Source: Reyranella soli (GTDB lineage Bacteria > Pseudomonadota > Alphaproteobacteria > Reyranellales > Reyranellaceae). Taken from it: 64,000 nucleotides of DNA. Below the pieces are notes generated by a model. The model was given only the letters and a program-made list of their open reading frames with translations. It was not told the origin of the DNA and did not search any database. The first letter of the stretch is position 1. Each line of letters begins with the position of its first letter. The position numbers and the translations under genes were made by a program. The stretch covers positions 62,001-126,000 of the forward strand of contig NZ_BKAJ01000031.1 of NCBI RefSeq assembly GCF_007992495.1, read 5' to 3'. Below are positions 41,966 through 50,579 of the stretch, piece after piece.

Positions 41966-42079
41966 CTTCATCGAGGTGACCATGATTGAAGGACCCTCCG
42001 AAGGTCGCATGTTTTGCCGCGCCTTTCGATGACAGCATGGCCCACAACCAAAGGAAGTCATAGGGAACGGAGACCAGAG

Positions 42080-42754
42080 ATGAGCAGGTTCTCTTGGGCG
42101 CGCTGGCCGCGGCGTCGTCTGCTGCAAGCCCTTTCTGCATCGGCTGCCGGTGGCGCGTTGGCGGCGACGTCGCAATCCGCCGCTGCGAAGGACGCGAGCG
42201 ACCTGCCGCCGCCCAAGCGCGCCCTGACCGGCCGCGATGCCGCCGGCAAGTCGGTGTTCAAGTCGTTCGACGTCACGCCCAAGGTGGTGGAGATCGATTC
42301 CAATCCCGGTCTGACCTTCTACGAGCTCTACATAAGCGAGGGCGTGCCGCAGCTCACCGGCCTGGAGCCCGACCCGATGCTGCAGGGAACCAAAGCCTTT
42401 CCCGGTCCCGGCGGCACGATGTTCCGTCTGATCTCCTACCCGCCCCGCCGGCCCGAAGGTTACAAGCCGCCGCCCGGCGTCACCTTCGAGAGCGGGCTGC
42501 AGGAACTGTCGGACAAGATCCCGCGCATGGGCGACAATTTCGACCGCAGCGCGCCCGGCATGCACACGACCGACACCGTCGATTACTGCGTCGTCGTTCG
42601 CGGCGAGATGACACTGGAGCTGGACGACGGCCAGAAGGTCCATCTGCGCCAGGGCGACTGCGTCGTCCAGAACGGCACCCGGCACCGCTGGCGCAACCCG
42701 TTGCCGGAGCCCTGCCTGAGGGCCTTCATCTCGGTCGGCGGCAAGCGCACCTGA
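42080..42754 (+). CDS. Secreted cupin-domain protein
   Basis: This 224-residue protein has a leader with twin-Arg-like RRRLLQALSASAAGGALAA (about 11-30), suggesting export. The C-terminal cupin core is VDYCVVVRGEMTLELDDGQKVHLRQGDCVVQNGTRHRWRNP. The metal-binding His pattern is partial (HTTDTVDY and TRHRW). The middle holds a long Pro-rich segment. The start ATG is preceded by GGGAACGGAGA. Function unknown; regions with similar architecture include small hydrolytic or sensing cupins. Confidence 0.7.
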   Translation: MSRFSWARWPRRRLLQALSASAAGGALAATSQSAAAKDASDLPPPKRALTGRDAAGKSVFKSFDVTPKVVEIDSNPGLTFYELYISEGVPQLTGLEPDPMLQGTKAFPGPGGTMFRLISYPPRRPEGYKPPPGVTFESGLQELSDKIPRMGDNFDRSAPGMHTTDTVDYCVVVRGEMTLELDDGQKVHLRQGDCVVQNGTRHRWRNPLPEPCLRAFISVGGKRT

Positions 42755-43055
42755 GCCGCAAAGACGCCGGCCATCATCGGTCTGAATCGACATAGCTTTC
42801 AGATTTGCTGCAGGGTCCGGTTGATGCCCTCCGAAAATCGCGGACGCCTGCAGCCCACCGATCCTCCCGAATGTGCTCAATGTCACATACGGGGCGCATA
42901 TCTTGCCGCTAAAAATGCACATCGCGGTCACGCCACCCGGCTACGAGAGGTGAAGCCACTTCGTTCAGCTTGTCAGCTTGCAATCCCGCGCACTCCGCTC
43001 CGCTTCAGCCCCGTCGTCGGCAGCAACGATACCTTTACGTGCAGGGAGGAACGAC
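42755..43055. other. 301-bp intergenic region with duplicated remnant
   Basis: This region has no supported gene. It begins with the 26-bp copy at 42760-42785 and then reads lower in GC than the flanking genes. It probably contains the promoter of the Bug receptor gene that starts at 43056. Confidence 0.5.
42760..42785. repeat. 26-bp duplicated segment, copy 2
   Basis: This is the second copy of 41940-41965. On the minus strand it reads MMAGVF, after which similarity to the DUF5993 protein is lost, so it looks like a truncated gene-start remnant just after the secreted cupin gene. Confidence 0.65.
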
Positions 43056-44051
43056 ATGGCCAAGATGCTCCGTCGTCGCACAGCCATCGCCACGGCGATT
43101 GCCACCGGCGCCCTCGCGGCCCCGATGTGGGTCTGGGCCAAGGGAACCTATCCGCCCGAGCCGGCCAATCGCATCGTGGTGCCGTTCGCGGCGGGTGGCA
43201 CCGCCGACTGCCTCGGTCGCCTCGTCGCGCAGATTCTGAGCGAATCGACGGGCTCGGCCTTCGTCATCGAGAACTGGAGCGGGACGGGCGGCAACCTGAG
43301 TGCCGAGATCGTGGCCAAGGCCCGGCCTGACGGGCGGACGCTCCTACTGGGCACCGTCGGCATCGCCGTCACCAACCAGTACCTCTTCAAGAACATCTCC
43401 TACGACGGCGAGCTGAGCTTCGCTCCCGTGGCGCTGATCGCCGAGGTGACGAACCTGCTCGTCGTGCATCCAAGATTCCCGGCCAGCACGTTCGTGGAAT
43501 TCGTCGACTACTGCAAACAGCACGGCCGCGAGGAACTCCAATACGGTTCGCCGGGCAGGGGCGCCGCCGGTCACCTGACGATGGAGTATCTGCAGAGCCA
43601 GGCCGGCATCAGGCTGAGGCATGTGGCCTATGGCAGCCGATCCCGCATGATGAAGGATCTGCTGGCCGGCAACATCATGATCGCAATGGACAACCTGCCG
43701 ACCTACATGAGGCATGCCCAGTCGGGCGCCTTGCGGGCTCTGGCGGTGAGTTCGACCGCGCGCTGGTTCGCAGCACCTGACGTGCCCAGCATTGCCGAGC
43801 ACGGCTACCCTGATTTCGACTCCTCGCTCTGGTGGTACATCGCCGCTCCCGCCGGGACGCGCCTCGAGCTCGTGCATGCGCTTTCGGACAAGATCACCCA
43901 GGGGCTCAAATCCGAGGCCGCCATCCGCAGGATCCGCAAGTGCGGCGCCTCCGAGCGTCCCGGCGACACCGAGGAGCTGGCACGGCACATCGACGCCGAA
44001 AGAGCCAAGTGGAAGAAGGTGATCGAGGAGGCTCACCTGAAGCCGCAGTGA
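43056..44051 (+). CDS. Bug/TctC-type periplasmic receptor
   Basis: This 331-residue protein has an N-terminal basic then hydrophobic leader (MAKMLRRRTAIATAIATGALAAPMWVWA), then PANRIVVPFAAGGTADCLGRLVAQILSE, VIENWSGTGGNLSAEIVAKARPDGRTLL and VAYGSRSRMMKDLLAGNIMIAMDNLPTYM. A GGGAGGA site lies seven bases before the ATG. It differs from the other four Bug receptors in the window in having LKPQ as C-terminus and a less typical core. Ligand unknown, probably a carboxylate. Confidence 0.88.
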   Translation: MAKMLRRRTAIATAIATGALAAPMWVWAKGTYPPEPANRIVVPFAAGGTADCLGRLVAQILSESTGSAFVIENWSGTGGNLSAEIVAKARPDGRTLLLGTVGIAVTNQYLFKNISYDGELSFAPVALIAEVTNLLVVHPRFPASTFVEFVDYCKQHGREELQYGSPGRGAAGHLTMEYLQSQAGIRLRHVAYGSRSRMMKDLLAGNIMIAMDNLPTYMRHAQSGALRALAVSSTARWFAAPDVPSIAEHGYPDFDSSLWWYIAAPAGTRLELVHALSDKITQGLKSEAAIRRIRKCGASERPGDTEELARHIDAERAKWKKVIEEAHLKPQ

Positions 44052-44176
44052 TGGCTGCGCGGTCCTGAGACATGGTTCGACCCCGCCCGCTTCCACTTTG
44101 GCCGGCACCATGGATGTACAGGCCGCATCCGCCGCTCACGTCGAACTGAGCTAAAGTGCTGTTGGCGTTCTTGATG

Positions 44177-44193
44177 AACCCATCGGATGGGTT
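44177..44193. promoter_or_regulatory. Perfect 17-bp palindrome abutting the DUF2442 start codon
   Basis: AACCCATC-G-GATGGGTT is a perfect dyad with a one-base centre, ending at the base before the ATG at 44194. It occupies the place of the ribosome-binding site. Possibilities are an operator for an autoregulator or an RNA hairpin limiting translation. Confidence 0.55.
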
Positions 44194-44664
44194 ATGCCTA
44201 AGAGCATGACAATCGGGCGCACGAAAGCGGAAATGGACAAGGAGATCGACCGCGCCCTGGCGCGTGGCCGGCGGCTCGCACGAGGCGAGCCGCGGGCGGC
44301 GAGCGCGCGCTATGATCGCCGCACGCGGCGCATGGTCGTGGAACTCAGCAACGGCTGCAGCTTCCTCTTTCCGCCGCGCGCCTTGCAGGGCATGGCGCGA
44401 GCGAGCGAGGCCGCACTGGCCGACGTCGAGATCCTGGGCCAGGGCCATGCGCTGCATTTGCCGCGGCTCGATGCCGACTTCACCGTTCCCGGGCTGCTGA
44501 TGGGCGTGTTCGGCACGCGTGCCTGGATGGCGTCCGAGCTCGCCCGCCGTGCCGGTCAATCGACGTCGCCGGCCAAGGCGGCGGCCGCTCGCGCCAACGG
44601 CCGCAAGGGCGGACGACCCCGACGCAATGTCGCGCGAGATGGCAGCGATGCGGACCGACGGTAG
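44194..44664 (+). CDS. DUF2442-type protein
   Basis: This 156-residue protein has a first helix with KAEMDKEIDRALARGRRLARGEPRAASARYD, then RRMVVELSNGCSFLFPPRALQGMARASEAALADVEIL, the DUF2442 signature (often paired with DUF4160 or in toxin-antitoxin-like loci). It ends in a basic AT-hook-like tail (ARANGRKGGRPRRN). No DUF4160 partner is adjacent. A palindrome abuts its start codon (44177-44193). A DNA-binding, possibly autoregulatory protein is an inference from the tail and palindrome. Confidence 0.72.
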   Translation: MPKSMTIGRTKAEMDKEIDRALARGRRLARGEPRAASARYDRRTRRMVVELSNGCSFLFPPRALQGMARASEAALADVEILGQGHALHLPRLDADFTVPGLLMGVFGTRAWMASELARRAGQSTSPAKAAAARANGRKGGRPRRNVARDGSDADRR

Positions 44665-44701
44665 ACGACCGCCGTCGAGCCGGCGCAGGATCGCGGCGAC
44701 C

Positions 44702-45172
44702 ATGAGGATTGGCATCATCTCCGACACCCACGGTCTTCTGCGGCCCGAGGCCGTCGAACGGCTGGCCGGCGTCGACCACATCATCCATGCGGGCGACATC
44801 GGCGGGCCCGAGGTGATCGAGGGACTGCGCCGGATCGCCCCGGTAACGGCGATCAGCGGCAACGTCGACCGCGGCGAGTGGGCGGGCGCCTATCCGGCGA
44901 CGGAGCTCGTGAAGCTCGGCGACCGCTTCTTCTACGTCCTGCACAATCTCAAGGAGCTGGACCTCGACCCCGTGGCGGCCGGCATCGACGTGGTCGTCTC
45001 GGGCCATTCGCATCAACCGAAGATCGAGACCGTGGACGGCGTGCTCTACCTCAATCCGGGAAGTGCCGGGCCGCGCCGCTTCACCCTGCCGATTGCGCTC
45101 GCGACACTGGAGCTCGACGGCGACGCGATGCGGCCCAGCCTCCACGACGTGAGCAAGCGCGCTGCCGCCTGA
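44702..45172 (+). CDS. YfcE/MJ0936-like metallophosphoesterase
   Basis: This 156-residue phosphodiesterase has the five metal motifs of the small calcineurin-like family: D8-T-H10 (IISDTHG), HAGDIGG, SGNVDRGE, VLHN and GHSHQPK. Such proteins hydrolyse phosphodiesters or phosphoproteins in vitro. The frame runs open upstream, but MRIGIISD is the first start consistent with the family. It lies 37 bases after the DUF2442 gene. Confidence 0.88.
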   Translation: MRIGIISDTHGLLRPEAVERLAGVDHIIHAGDIGGPEVIEGLRRIAPVTAISGNVDRGEWAGAYPATELVKLGDRFFYVLHNLKELDLDPVAAGIDVVVSGHSHQPKIETVDGVLYLNPGSAGPRRFTLPIALATLELDGDAMRPSLHDVSKRAAA

Positions 45173-45278
45173 TCGAGGTATTTGCTGTTTCTGCAGCGCG
45201 GGCAGTTTCGCGGCGCGCGGTTGCTGGACTCACAAGGGCTGAACTAGATTTCTCCCGCTCAACAGGGAGGAAGAAATA

Positions 45279-46262
45279 GTGAATCCGACGCGGCGCCGCT
45301 TCATCGCGGGCAGTGCAGGTCTTTTGGCGGCACCCGGCTTGCTCACCAACGCATTGGCGCAGGGCAACTTCCCGTCGAAGCCGATCCGCATCGTCGTGCC
45401 CTATCCGGCCGGTGGCCAGACCGACGGCATCGCGCGCTCCTTCGGCGATTTCCTCTCCCGCAAGCTCGGCCAGTCGGTCGTGGTCGAGAACAAGGGCGGC
45501 GCCGGCGGCACCATCGGCGTCGCCGAGGTGAAGCGCGCGGCGCCCGACGGCTATACGATCCTCTGCACGATCTCGTCCTCGCTGATCCAGAACCGCGTCA
45601 CGGTGAAGGACCTGCCGTACGATCCGGAGAAGGACTTCACCTACCTCACGATGACGACCAGCATCGGCGGGCCGGTCGTGGCGGCCGAGAAGACCGGCGC
45701 CACCAACCTCAAGCAGTTCATCGAGTACTCAAAGAAGGTCGACAAGCTCAACTGGGGCGCCTACGGCCCCGGCTCGACCCCGCACGTGCTGATCGAGACC
45801 ATGGCGAGGCAGTACGGGCTGAAGGTCGAGGTGGTGCAGTATCGCGGCGAGGCGGCGATGTTCGCCGATCTCGCGGCCCAGCAGCTCGACGGCGCGTCGG
45901 GCAGCCCCGCCGCGGCGGCGCCGGTGATCATCTCGGGCAAGGGCAGGATCATCGCCGTCGTGGGCGACCGGTTGCCGGCCTATCCCGACGTGCCGACGAT
46001 GACGGAGCAGGGCGCGGTCGGCGGCTCCTACGAGACGCGCGCCTTCGCCGCCTTCGCCGTGCCGGCGGCGACGCCGAAGGAGATCGTGAAGAAGCTTTCG
46101 GACACGCTGATCGAGGCCGGTACCGACCCCAAGGTGAAGCAGCTGCTCGAGAACTACCTGATCGTAGGCCCGCTCAGCTTCGAGGCGACCAACGCCCGCT
46201 TCAAGCGCGACACCGAGGTGATGCTGGCCGTGCTGAAGGAGATCGGGCTCAAGCCGGAATAG
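45279..46262 (+). CDS. Bug/TctC-type periplasmic receptor, GTG start
   Basis: This 327-residue protein starts at a GTG after an AGGGAGGAAG site. The leader TRRRFIAGSAGLLAAPG is twin-arginine-like. Family motifs are FPSKPIRIVVPYPAGGQTDGIARSFG, VENKGGAGGTIGVAEVKRAAPDGYTIL, LPYDPEKDFTYL and VQYRGEAAMFADLAAQQLDGA. It is monocistronic, and no TctAB permease is near. Ligand unknown. Confidence 0.88.
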   Translation: MNPTRRRFIAGSAGLLAAPGLLTNALAQGNFPSKPIRIVVPYPAGGQTDGIARSFGDFLSRKLGQSVVVENKGGAGGTIGVAEVKRAAPDGYTILCTISSSLIQNRVTVKDLPYDPEKDFTYLTMTTSIGGPVVAAEKTGATNLKQFIEYSKKVDKLNWGAYGPGSTPHVLIETMARQYGLKVEVVQYRGEAAMFADLAAQQLDGASGSPAAAAPVIISGKGRIIAVVGDRLPAYPDVPTMTEQGAVGGSYETRAFAAFAVPAATPKEIVKKLSDTLIEAGTDPKVKQLLENYLIVGPLSFEATNARFKRDTEVMLAVLKEIGLKPE

Positions 46263-46423
46263 CGCTGCTTCTCGGAATGAACCGGCCGAACGCAAGCGGT
46301 CGCCCGCCGTCATAACTGCACTGTGAACGAACGAACGTCAGATCACCTCATCCAAAGGTGTAGTGTCGCGCACGCGCCCAAAGAGTATTCTTGCGCTGAT
46401 TTCGAATCGAGGCACGCCCTACG

Positions 46424-47455
46424 ATGTCAGTGACGAGGCCAAGATCGGGCGATGCGCTCGACGGTGGCGACGGACAGCTCCTTGAAGAACTGGTATGGCG
46501 CTTTGTCCCGCCTGAAGGCGCCCGCCATGCCGCCACGCCGTCGGACGTCGAGGCGGCCGACCGGGCGGCACGGCATTGGACGAGCGTCGAGGCCGGTCCG
46601 CTCATTCCCGGCTCCGCGGCCCACAAACGCGCGATCTGCGCGATGTTCCAGGAGACGTTCAATCCCTATCGACCGTCGGTGATCGCCTGGCCGGCGCTCG
46701 CCCCCGACGCGCTGCAGCGCCTGCAGTCGCTGCCGATCTGGGACATCGCCGTACAGACGGAGGGCAGGGCGCGGCTCAGCTTCGCCGCCTACGCCGATTC
46801 GCTCAGCGACTCCGAGATGCGCTCGGCCATCATGCTGAACGCCTGGGAAGAGAACCGGCACAAGGAGGTCCTCTCCCATCTAGTGCGCGCCTATGGCATC
46901 GAGCTAGAAGTTGAGCCGTCGTACCTCACGCCCCGCGACCGGGAGTTTGCCTTCCTGGTCACCGGTTATTCCGAATCGATCGACAGCTTCTTCGCCTTTG
47001 GTCTTTTCGAGCTGGCCAGGCGATCGGGTTTCTTTCCGGCCGAGCTCGTCGAGACGTTCGAGCCGGTGATCCAGGAGGAATGCCGCCACATCCTGCTGTT
47101 CGCCAACTGGCTCGCCTGGTACCGCGCCAACCTCACCTGGTGGCGACGCATCCGCTTCGAGCTGCGCGTCGCGGCGGCCTGGGTCTATATCGCCGGCCTG
47201 CGCATCGGGCTTGCGCGCAGCGTCGGCACCAACCGCACGGCAACGCAGCAGGAAAACAATTTCACGGTCAACGGCGCCCAGGCGGTAGCGGCAGTCGACA
47301 TCGGCTTCCTCGATCTCATGCAGGTCTGCCTGCAGGAGAATGACCGGCGACTGGCCGGATACGATGCGCGGCTGTGCCGGCCGACTCGCGTTCCGGCGCT
47401 GGCGCGGTTTGTGCTCGCCGTCGGCAAACTCTGGCCGCGCAAGAAGCGGCCGTAG
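46424..47455 (+). CDS. Ferritin-like diiron protein upstream of hopanoid genes
   Basis: This 343-residue, mainly helical protein carries a full set of diiron ligands: E113 (VQTEGRA), E143-x2-H146 (EENRHKEV), E184 (GYSESID) and E219-x2-H222 (EECRHILL). This is the Glu, ExxH, Glu, ExxH pattern of ferritin-like oxygenases/oxidases. I recognise no named family. It is 73 bases ahead of hpnA on the same strand, so it may be co-transcribed with the hopanoid operon. A lipid oxygenation or desaturation role is inference only. Confidence 0.75.
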   Translation: MSVTRPRSGDALDGGDGQLLEELVWRFVPPEGARHAATPSDVEAADRAARHWTSVEAGPLIPGSAAHKRAICAMFQETFNPYRPSVIAWPALAPDALQRLQSLPIWDIAVQTEGRARLSFAAYADSLSDSEMRSAIMLNAWEENRHKEVLSHLVRAYGIELEVEPSYLTPRDREFAFLVTGYSESIDSFFAFGLFELARRSGFFPAELVETFEPVIQEECRHILLFANWLAWYRANLTWWRRIRFELRVAAAWVYIAGLRIGLARSVGTNRTATQQENNFTVNGAQAVAAVDIGFLDLMQVCLQENDRRLAGYDARLCRPTRVPALARFVLAVGKLWPRKKRP

Positions 47456-47527
47456 TTGCCGGCGAATTGCGAAATGGCCGGATATCGTCATACTTCGGCC
47501 GACTTCGCGGCGCCGAAGGTATCGACA

Positions 47528-48541
47528 ATGAATGCAACCTTGCGGCCGGGCGATCTGACCCTCGTCACCGGCGGATCGGGATTTCTCGGATCGGCCGTCG
47601 TGCGCGCCCTGGTCGAGCGCGGTGCGCGCGTTCGGGCGCTGGTCCGCGGCAGCAGCCCGCGCGGCAATCTCGACGGCCTCGATTGCGAGGTGGTGGTCGG
47701 CGATCTCACCGACCGCGAGTCGCTGAAGGCGGCGCTCAAGGATGTGCGCTACCTGTTCCATGTCGCGGCCGACTATCGGCTGTGGGCGCGCGATCCCTCC
47801 GAGATCATCCGCGCCAACGTCGAGGGTACCCTGAACCTCAACCGCGAGGCGATGGCCGCCGGCGTCGAACGCATCGTCTATACCAGCAGCGTCGCGGCCC
47901 TGCGCGTGGCGGGCGCCACGGCGCCGGTCGACGAGACGGCGGCGCTCACGCCCGAGGAGGCGATCGGCGCCTATAAGCGCAGCAAGACCATGGCCGAACG
48001 CGCGGTCGAGGACATGATCCTGCGCGAAGGCCTGCCCGCAATCATCGTGAGTCCCACGACGCCCATCGGGCCGCGCGACATCCGGCCGACACCCACCGGC
48101 CGCATCCTGCTCGACGCCGCGCGCGGCCGCATCCCGGCTTTCGTCGACACGGGATTGAACTTCGTCCATGTCGACGACGTCGCGGCCGGCCATCTGCTGG
48201 CCTTCGAGAAGGGCCGTATCGGCGAACGCTACATCCTGGGCGGCGAGAACCTGACCCTGCAGCAGCTGCTCGCGACTATCGCCGAGCTGGCGGGCCGCAA
48301 GGCGCCGAAGATCAAGCTGCCGCGCGCGCCCTTGATGCCGCTCGCCTTCGCCGCCGAGCGCGTCGCGCGCCTGACCGGCAAGGAGCCGCTGCTCACACTC
48401 GATGGCCTGCGCATGTCGCGCTACCACATGTTCTTCACCTCGGCCAAGGCCGAGCGCGAGCTCGGCTATCGCAGCCGCCCCTACCGGGAAGGTGTCGTCG
48501 ACGCGCTCGCCTGGTTCCGCACCGCCGGTTACCTGACATGA
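47528..48541 (+). CDS. hpnA: Hopanoid-associated sugar epimerase HpnA
   Basis: This 337-residue extended-SDR/epimerase has TGGSGFLGSAVV nucleotide binding, YTSSVAALRV and the catalytic YKRSK near residue 150. HpnA-like proteins accompany hopanoid glycosyltransferase genes and are thought to act on the sugar attached to hopanoids. The ATG chosen (MNATLRPGDL) precedes the Rossmann motif directly. Its stop overlaps hpnB by four bases. Confidence 0.88.
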   Translation: MNATLRPGDLTLVTGGSGFLGSAVVRALVERGARVRALVRGSSPRGNLDGLDCEVVVGDLTDRESLKAALKDVRYLFHVAADYRLWARDPSEIIRANVEGTLNLNREAMAAGVERIVYTSSVAALRVAGATAPVDETAALTPEEAIGAYKRSKTMAERAVEDMILREGLPAIIVSPTTPIGPRDIRPTPTGRILLDAARGRIPAFVDTGLNFVHVDDVAAGHLLAFEKGRIGERYILGGENLTLQQLLATIAELAGRKAPKIKLPRAPLMPLAFAAERVARLTGKEPLLTLDGLRMSRYHMFFTSAKAERELGYRSRPYREGVVDALAWFRTAGYLT

Positions 48542-49698
48542 CCTTGTGGGTCGTCATCGGGCTGCTTTCGCTCGCGGTGTGGCTCTATCTGCTCGTCGCG
48601 CGCGGCGGCTACTGGCTGGCGCGCGAGCGCGATGACGGCGTGCATGCTTCGCCGCCACGCTGGCCCGCCGTCGTGGCGGTCGTTCCCGCCCGCAACGAGG
48701 CCGACGTGATCGCGCGATCCATCGGCAGCCTGCTCGCCCAGGACTATGCCGGGCCGTTGCGGGTCGTGCTGGTCGACGATGGCAGCAGTGACGGCACGGC
48801 CGCCGTTGCCCGGAGCATCGAAAGGGGCGTCGAAGGACGGCGACGCGTCGACGTGCTTGCTGGAACGGCATTGCCCGCAGGCTGGACGGGCAAGCTGTGG
48901 GCGCTGGAACAGGGGATCCGTCATGCCACGGCCGCGGGCGACGCCGTCGACTATCTCCTGCTGACCGACGCCGACATCGGCCATGCGGCCGACAATCTCA
49001 GCCAGCTCGTTGCGCGTGCCGAGCGCGACGGCTTTGTCCTGGTCTCGCTGATGGCCGAGCTCTCCTGCGTAAGCGCAGCCGAGCGTTTCCTTATTCCCGC
49101 CTTCGTCTATTTCTTCCAGATGCTCTATCCCTTTGCCTGGGTCGCACGGCGCGATCACAAGGCGGCGGCCGCCGCCGGCGGTTGCACGCTGGTGCGCCGT
49201 GATGCGCTGGAGCGGGCCGGCGGCATCGCCGCCATCAGGTCCGAGATAATCGACGATTGCGCGCTGGCGCGTCGCCTCAAGGCCGAGGGGCCGATCTGGC
49301 TCGGCCTGACGCGGCGCGCCGTGAGCTTGCGTCCCTACGGCGGCTTCCTGAAGATCGGTGGCATGATCTCGCGTTCGGCCTATGCCCAGCTCGGCTACTC
49401 GCCACTGGTGCTGACGGGCACTGTCGCCGCCATGGGGCTCGTCTACCTTGCGCCGCCGCTGCTGGCGCTGCTGGGCGAGGGACCGGCGCGCTGGCTCGGC
49501 TTGTGCGCCTGGCTGGTGATGGCCATCACCTTCCAGCCGATACTGCGCTTCTATCGCCGGTCGACGCTCTGGGGCCTGGCGCTCCCCGCCATCGGCGCCG
49601 CCTACACGGTCTTCACCGTTCAGTCGGCGATCGACTTCTGGCGTGGCCGCGGCGGCCTGTGGAAAGGGCGGGTCCAGGCCATGGCGGGCGACGCGTGA
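48538..49698 (+). CDS. hpnB: Hopanoid-associated glycosyltransferase HpnB
   Basis: This 386-residue protein has an N-terminal membrane helix (WVVIGLLSLAVWLYLLVARGGYW), a family 2 glycosyltransferase domain with VVPARNEADVIARS, VLVDDGSSDGTA, LTDADIGH (DxD-like) and a DDCALARRLKAEG motif, and four C-terminal membrane segments. It is assigned to hopanoid modification on the basis of its place between hpnA and hpnC. It overlaps both neighbours at ATGA/GTG junctions. Confidence 0.86.
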   Translation: MTLWVVIGLLSLAVWLYLLVARGGYWLARERDDGVHASPPRWPAVVAVVPARNEADVIARSIGSLLAQDYAGPLRVVLVDDGSSDGTAAVARSIERGVEGRRRVDVLAGTALPAGWTGKLWALEQGIRHATAAGDAVDYLLLTDADIGHAADNLSQLVARAERDGFVLVSLMAELSCVSAAERFLIPAFVYFFQMLYPFAWVARRDHKAAAAAGGCTLVRRDALERAGGIAAIRSEIIDDCALARRLKAEGPIWLGLTRRAVSLRPYGGFLKIGGMISRSAYAQLGYSPLVLTGTVAAMGLVYLAPPLLALLGEGPARWLGLCAWLVMAITFQPILRFYRRSTLWGLALPAIGAAYTVFTVQSAIDFWRGRGGLWKGRVQAMAGDA

Positions 49699-50579
49699 CC
49701 GGCGCGGCCGACTTCGCCTCCGGCAAGGGGCACCGCGACGAGAATTTTCCGGTGGCCTCGCGGCTCGTGCGCGCCGAGCTACGCCCGACGATCCTCGCCT
49801 TCTATCGTTTCGCGCGCGCGGCCGACGACGTCGCCGACCACCCGACGGCCGATGCCGGGCAGAAGCTTGCCGAGCTCGATCGGCTGGAAGCAGGACTGCG
49901 CGGTGAGACAGGCGCTTCCGAGGAGGGCGAAAGGCTGCGGTCTGCCCTGCAGGCGAGGGATCTCACGGACCGCCATGCGCTCGATCTCCTGGAAGCCTTC
50001 CGGCGCGACGTCACCAAGCGGCGCTACGCCGACTGGGCCGAGCTCATGGACTACTGCCGCTATTCGGCGGCGCCGGTCGGCCGCTTCGTGCTCGACCTGC
50101 ACGGCGAATCGCAGGCGTTGTGGCCGCAGAATGACGCGTTGTGCGCAGCGCTCCAGGTCATCAACCATCTCCAGGATTGCGCCAAGGACTATCGCGAGCT
50201 CGATCGGGTCTATGTGCCGCTCGATGCGCTCGGCACGCACGGCCTGGCGGTGGAAGCGCTCGCCGATCGGCAAGCCTCGCCTTCGCTTCGCACGGTGATC
50301 GCGGGCCTGGCCCGACGCACTGGCGCGCTGCTCGATCAATCGCGGCCGTTCGCCGATCGCGTCGCCGATCGACGGCTGGCGCTGGAGGTCGGTGTCATCC
50401 ATGCGCTTGCCGAGAACCTCGTGCATCGCCTCGAGCGGCGCGATCCTCTGTCTGAGCGCGTTCACCATCATCCGGCCGAAGCCGCGGTGCTCGCCCTGCG
50501 CGGCGGCCTAGGCGTCGCCGTGAAGCGCCTCGGCCGCCTGGTCGGCTTGCGTCAACCCAGCCTGCACGGCCAACGATGA
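49695..50579 (+). CDS. hpnC: Squalene-synthase-type protein HpnC
   Basis: This 294-residue trans-isoprenyl diphosphate synthase-like protein has ENFPVASRLVRAELRPTILAFYRFARAADDVADHP (first Asp-rich motif), DLLEAFRRDVTKRRYADW, YCRYSAAPVGRFVLDLHGE and NHLQDCAKDYRELDRVYVPLD (second Asp region). HpnC, with HpnD and HpnE, converts farnesyl diphosphate to squalene through presqualene and hydroxysqualene. It starts with GTG overlapping the hpnB stop by four bases. Confidence 0.9.
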   Translation: MTGAADFASGKGHRDENFPVASRLVRAELRPTILAFYRFARAADDVADHPTADAGQKLAELDRLEAGLRGETGASEEGERLRSALQARDLTDRHALDLLEAFRRDVTKRRYADWAELMDYCRYSAAPVGRFVLDLHGESQALWPQNDALCAALQVINHLQDCAKDYRELDRVYVPLDALGTHGLAVEALADRQASPSLRTVIAGLARRTGALLDQSRPFADRVADRRLALEVGVIHALAENLVHRLERRDPLSERVHHHPAEAAVLALRGGLGVAVKRLGRLVGLRQPSLHGQR

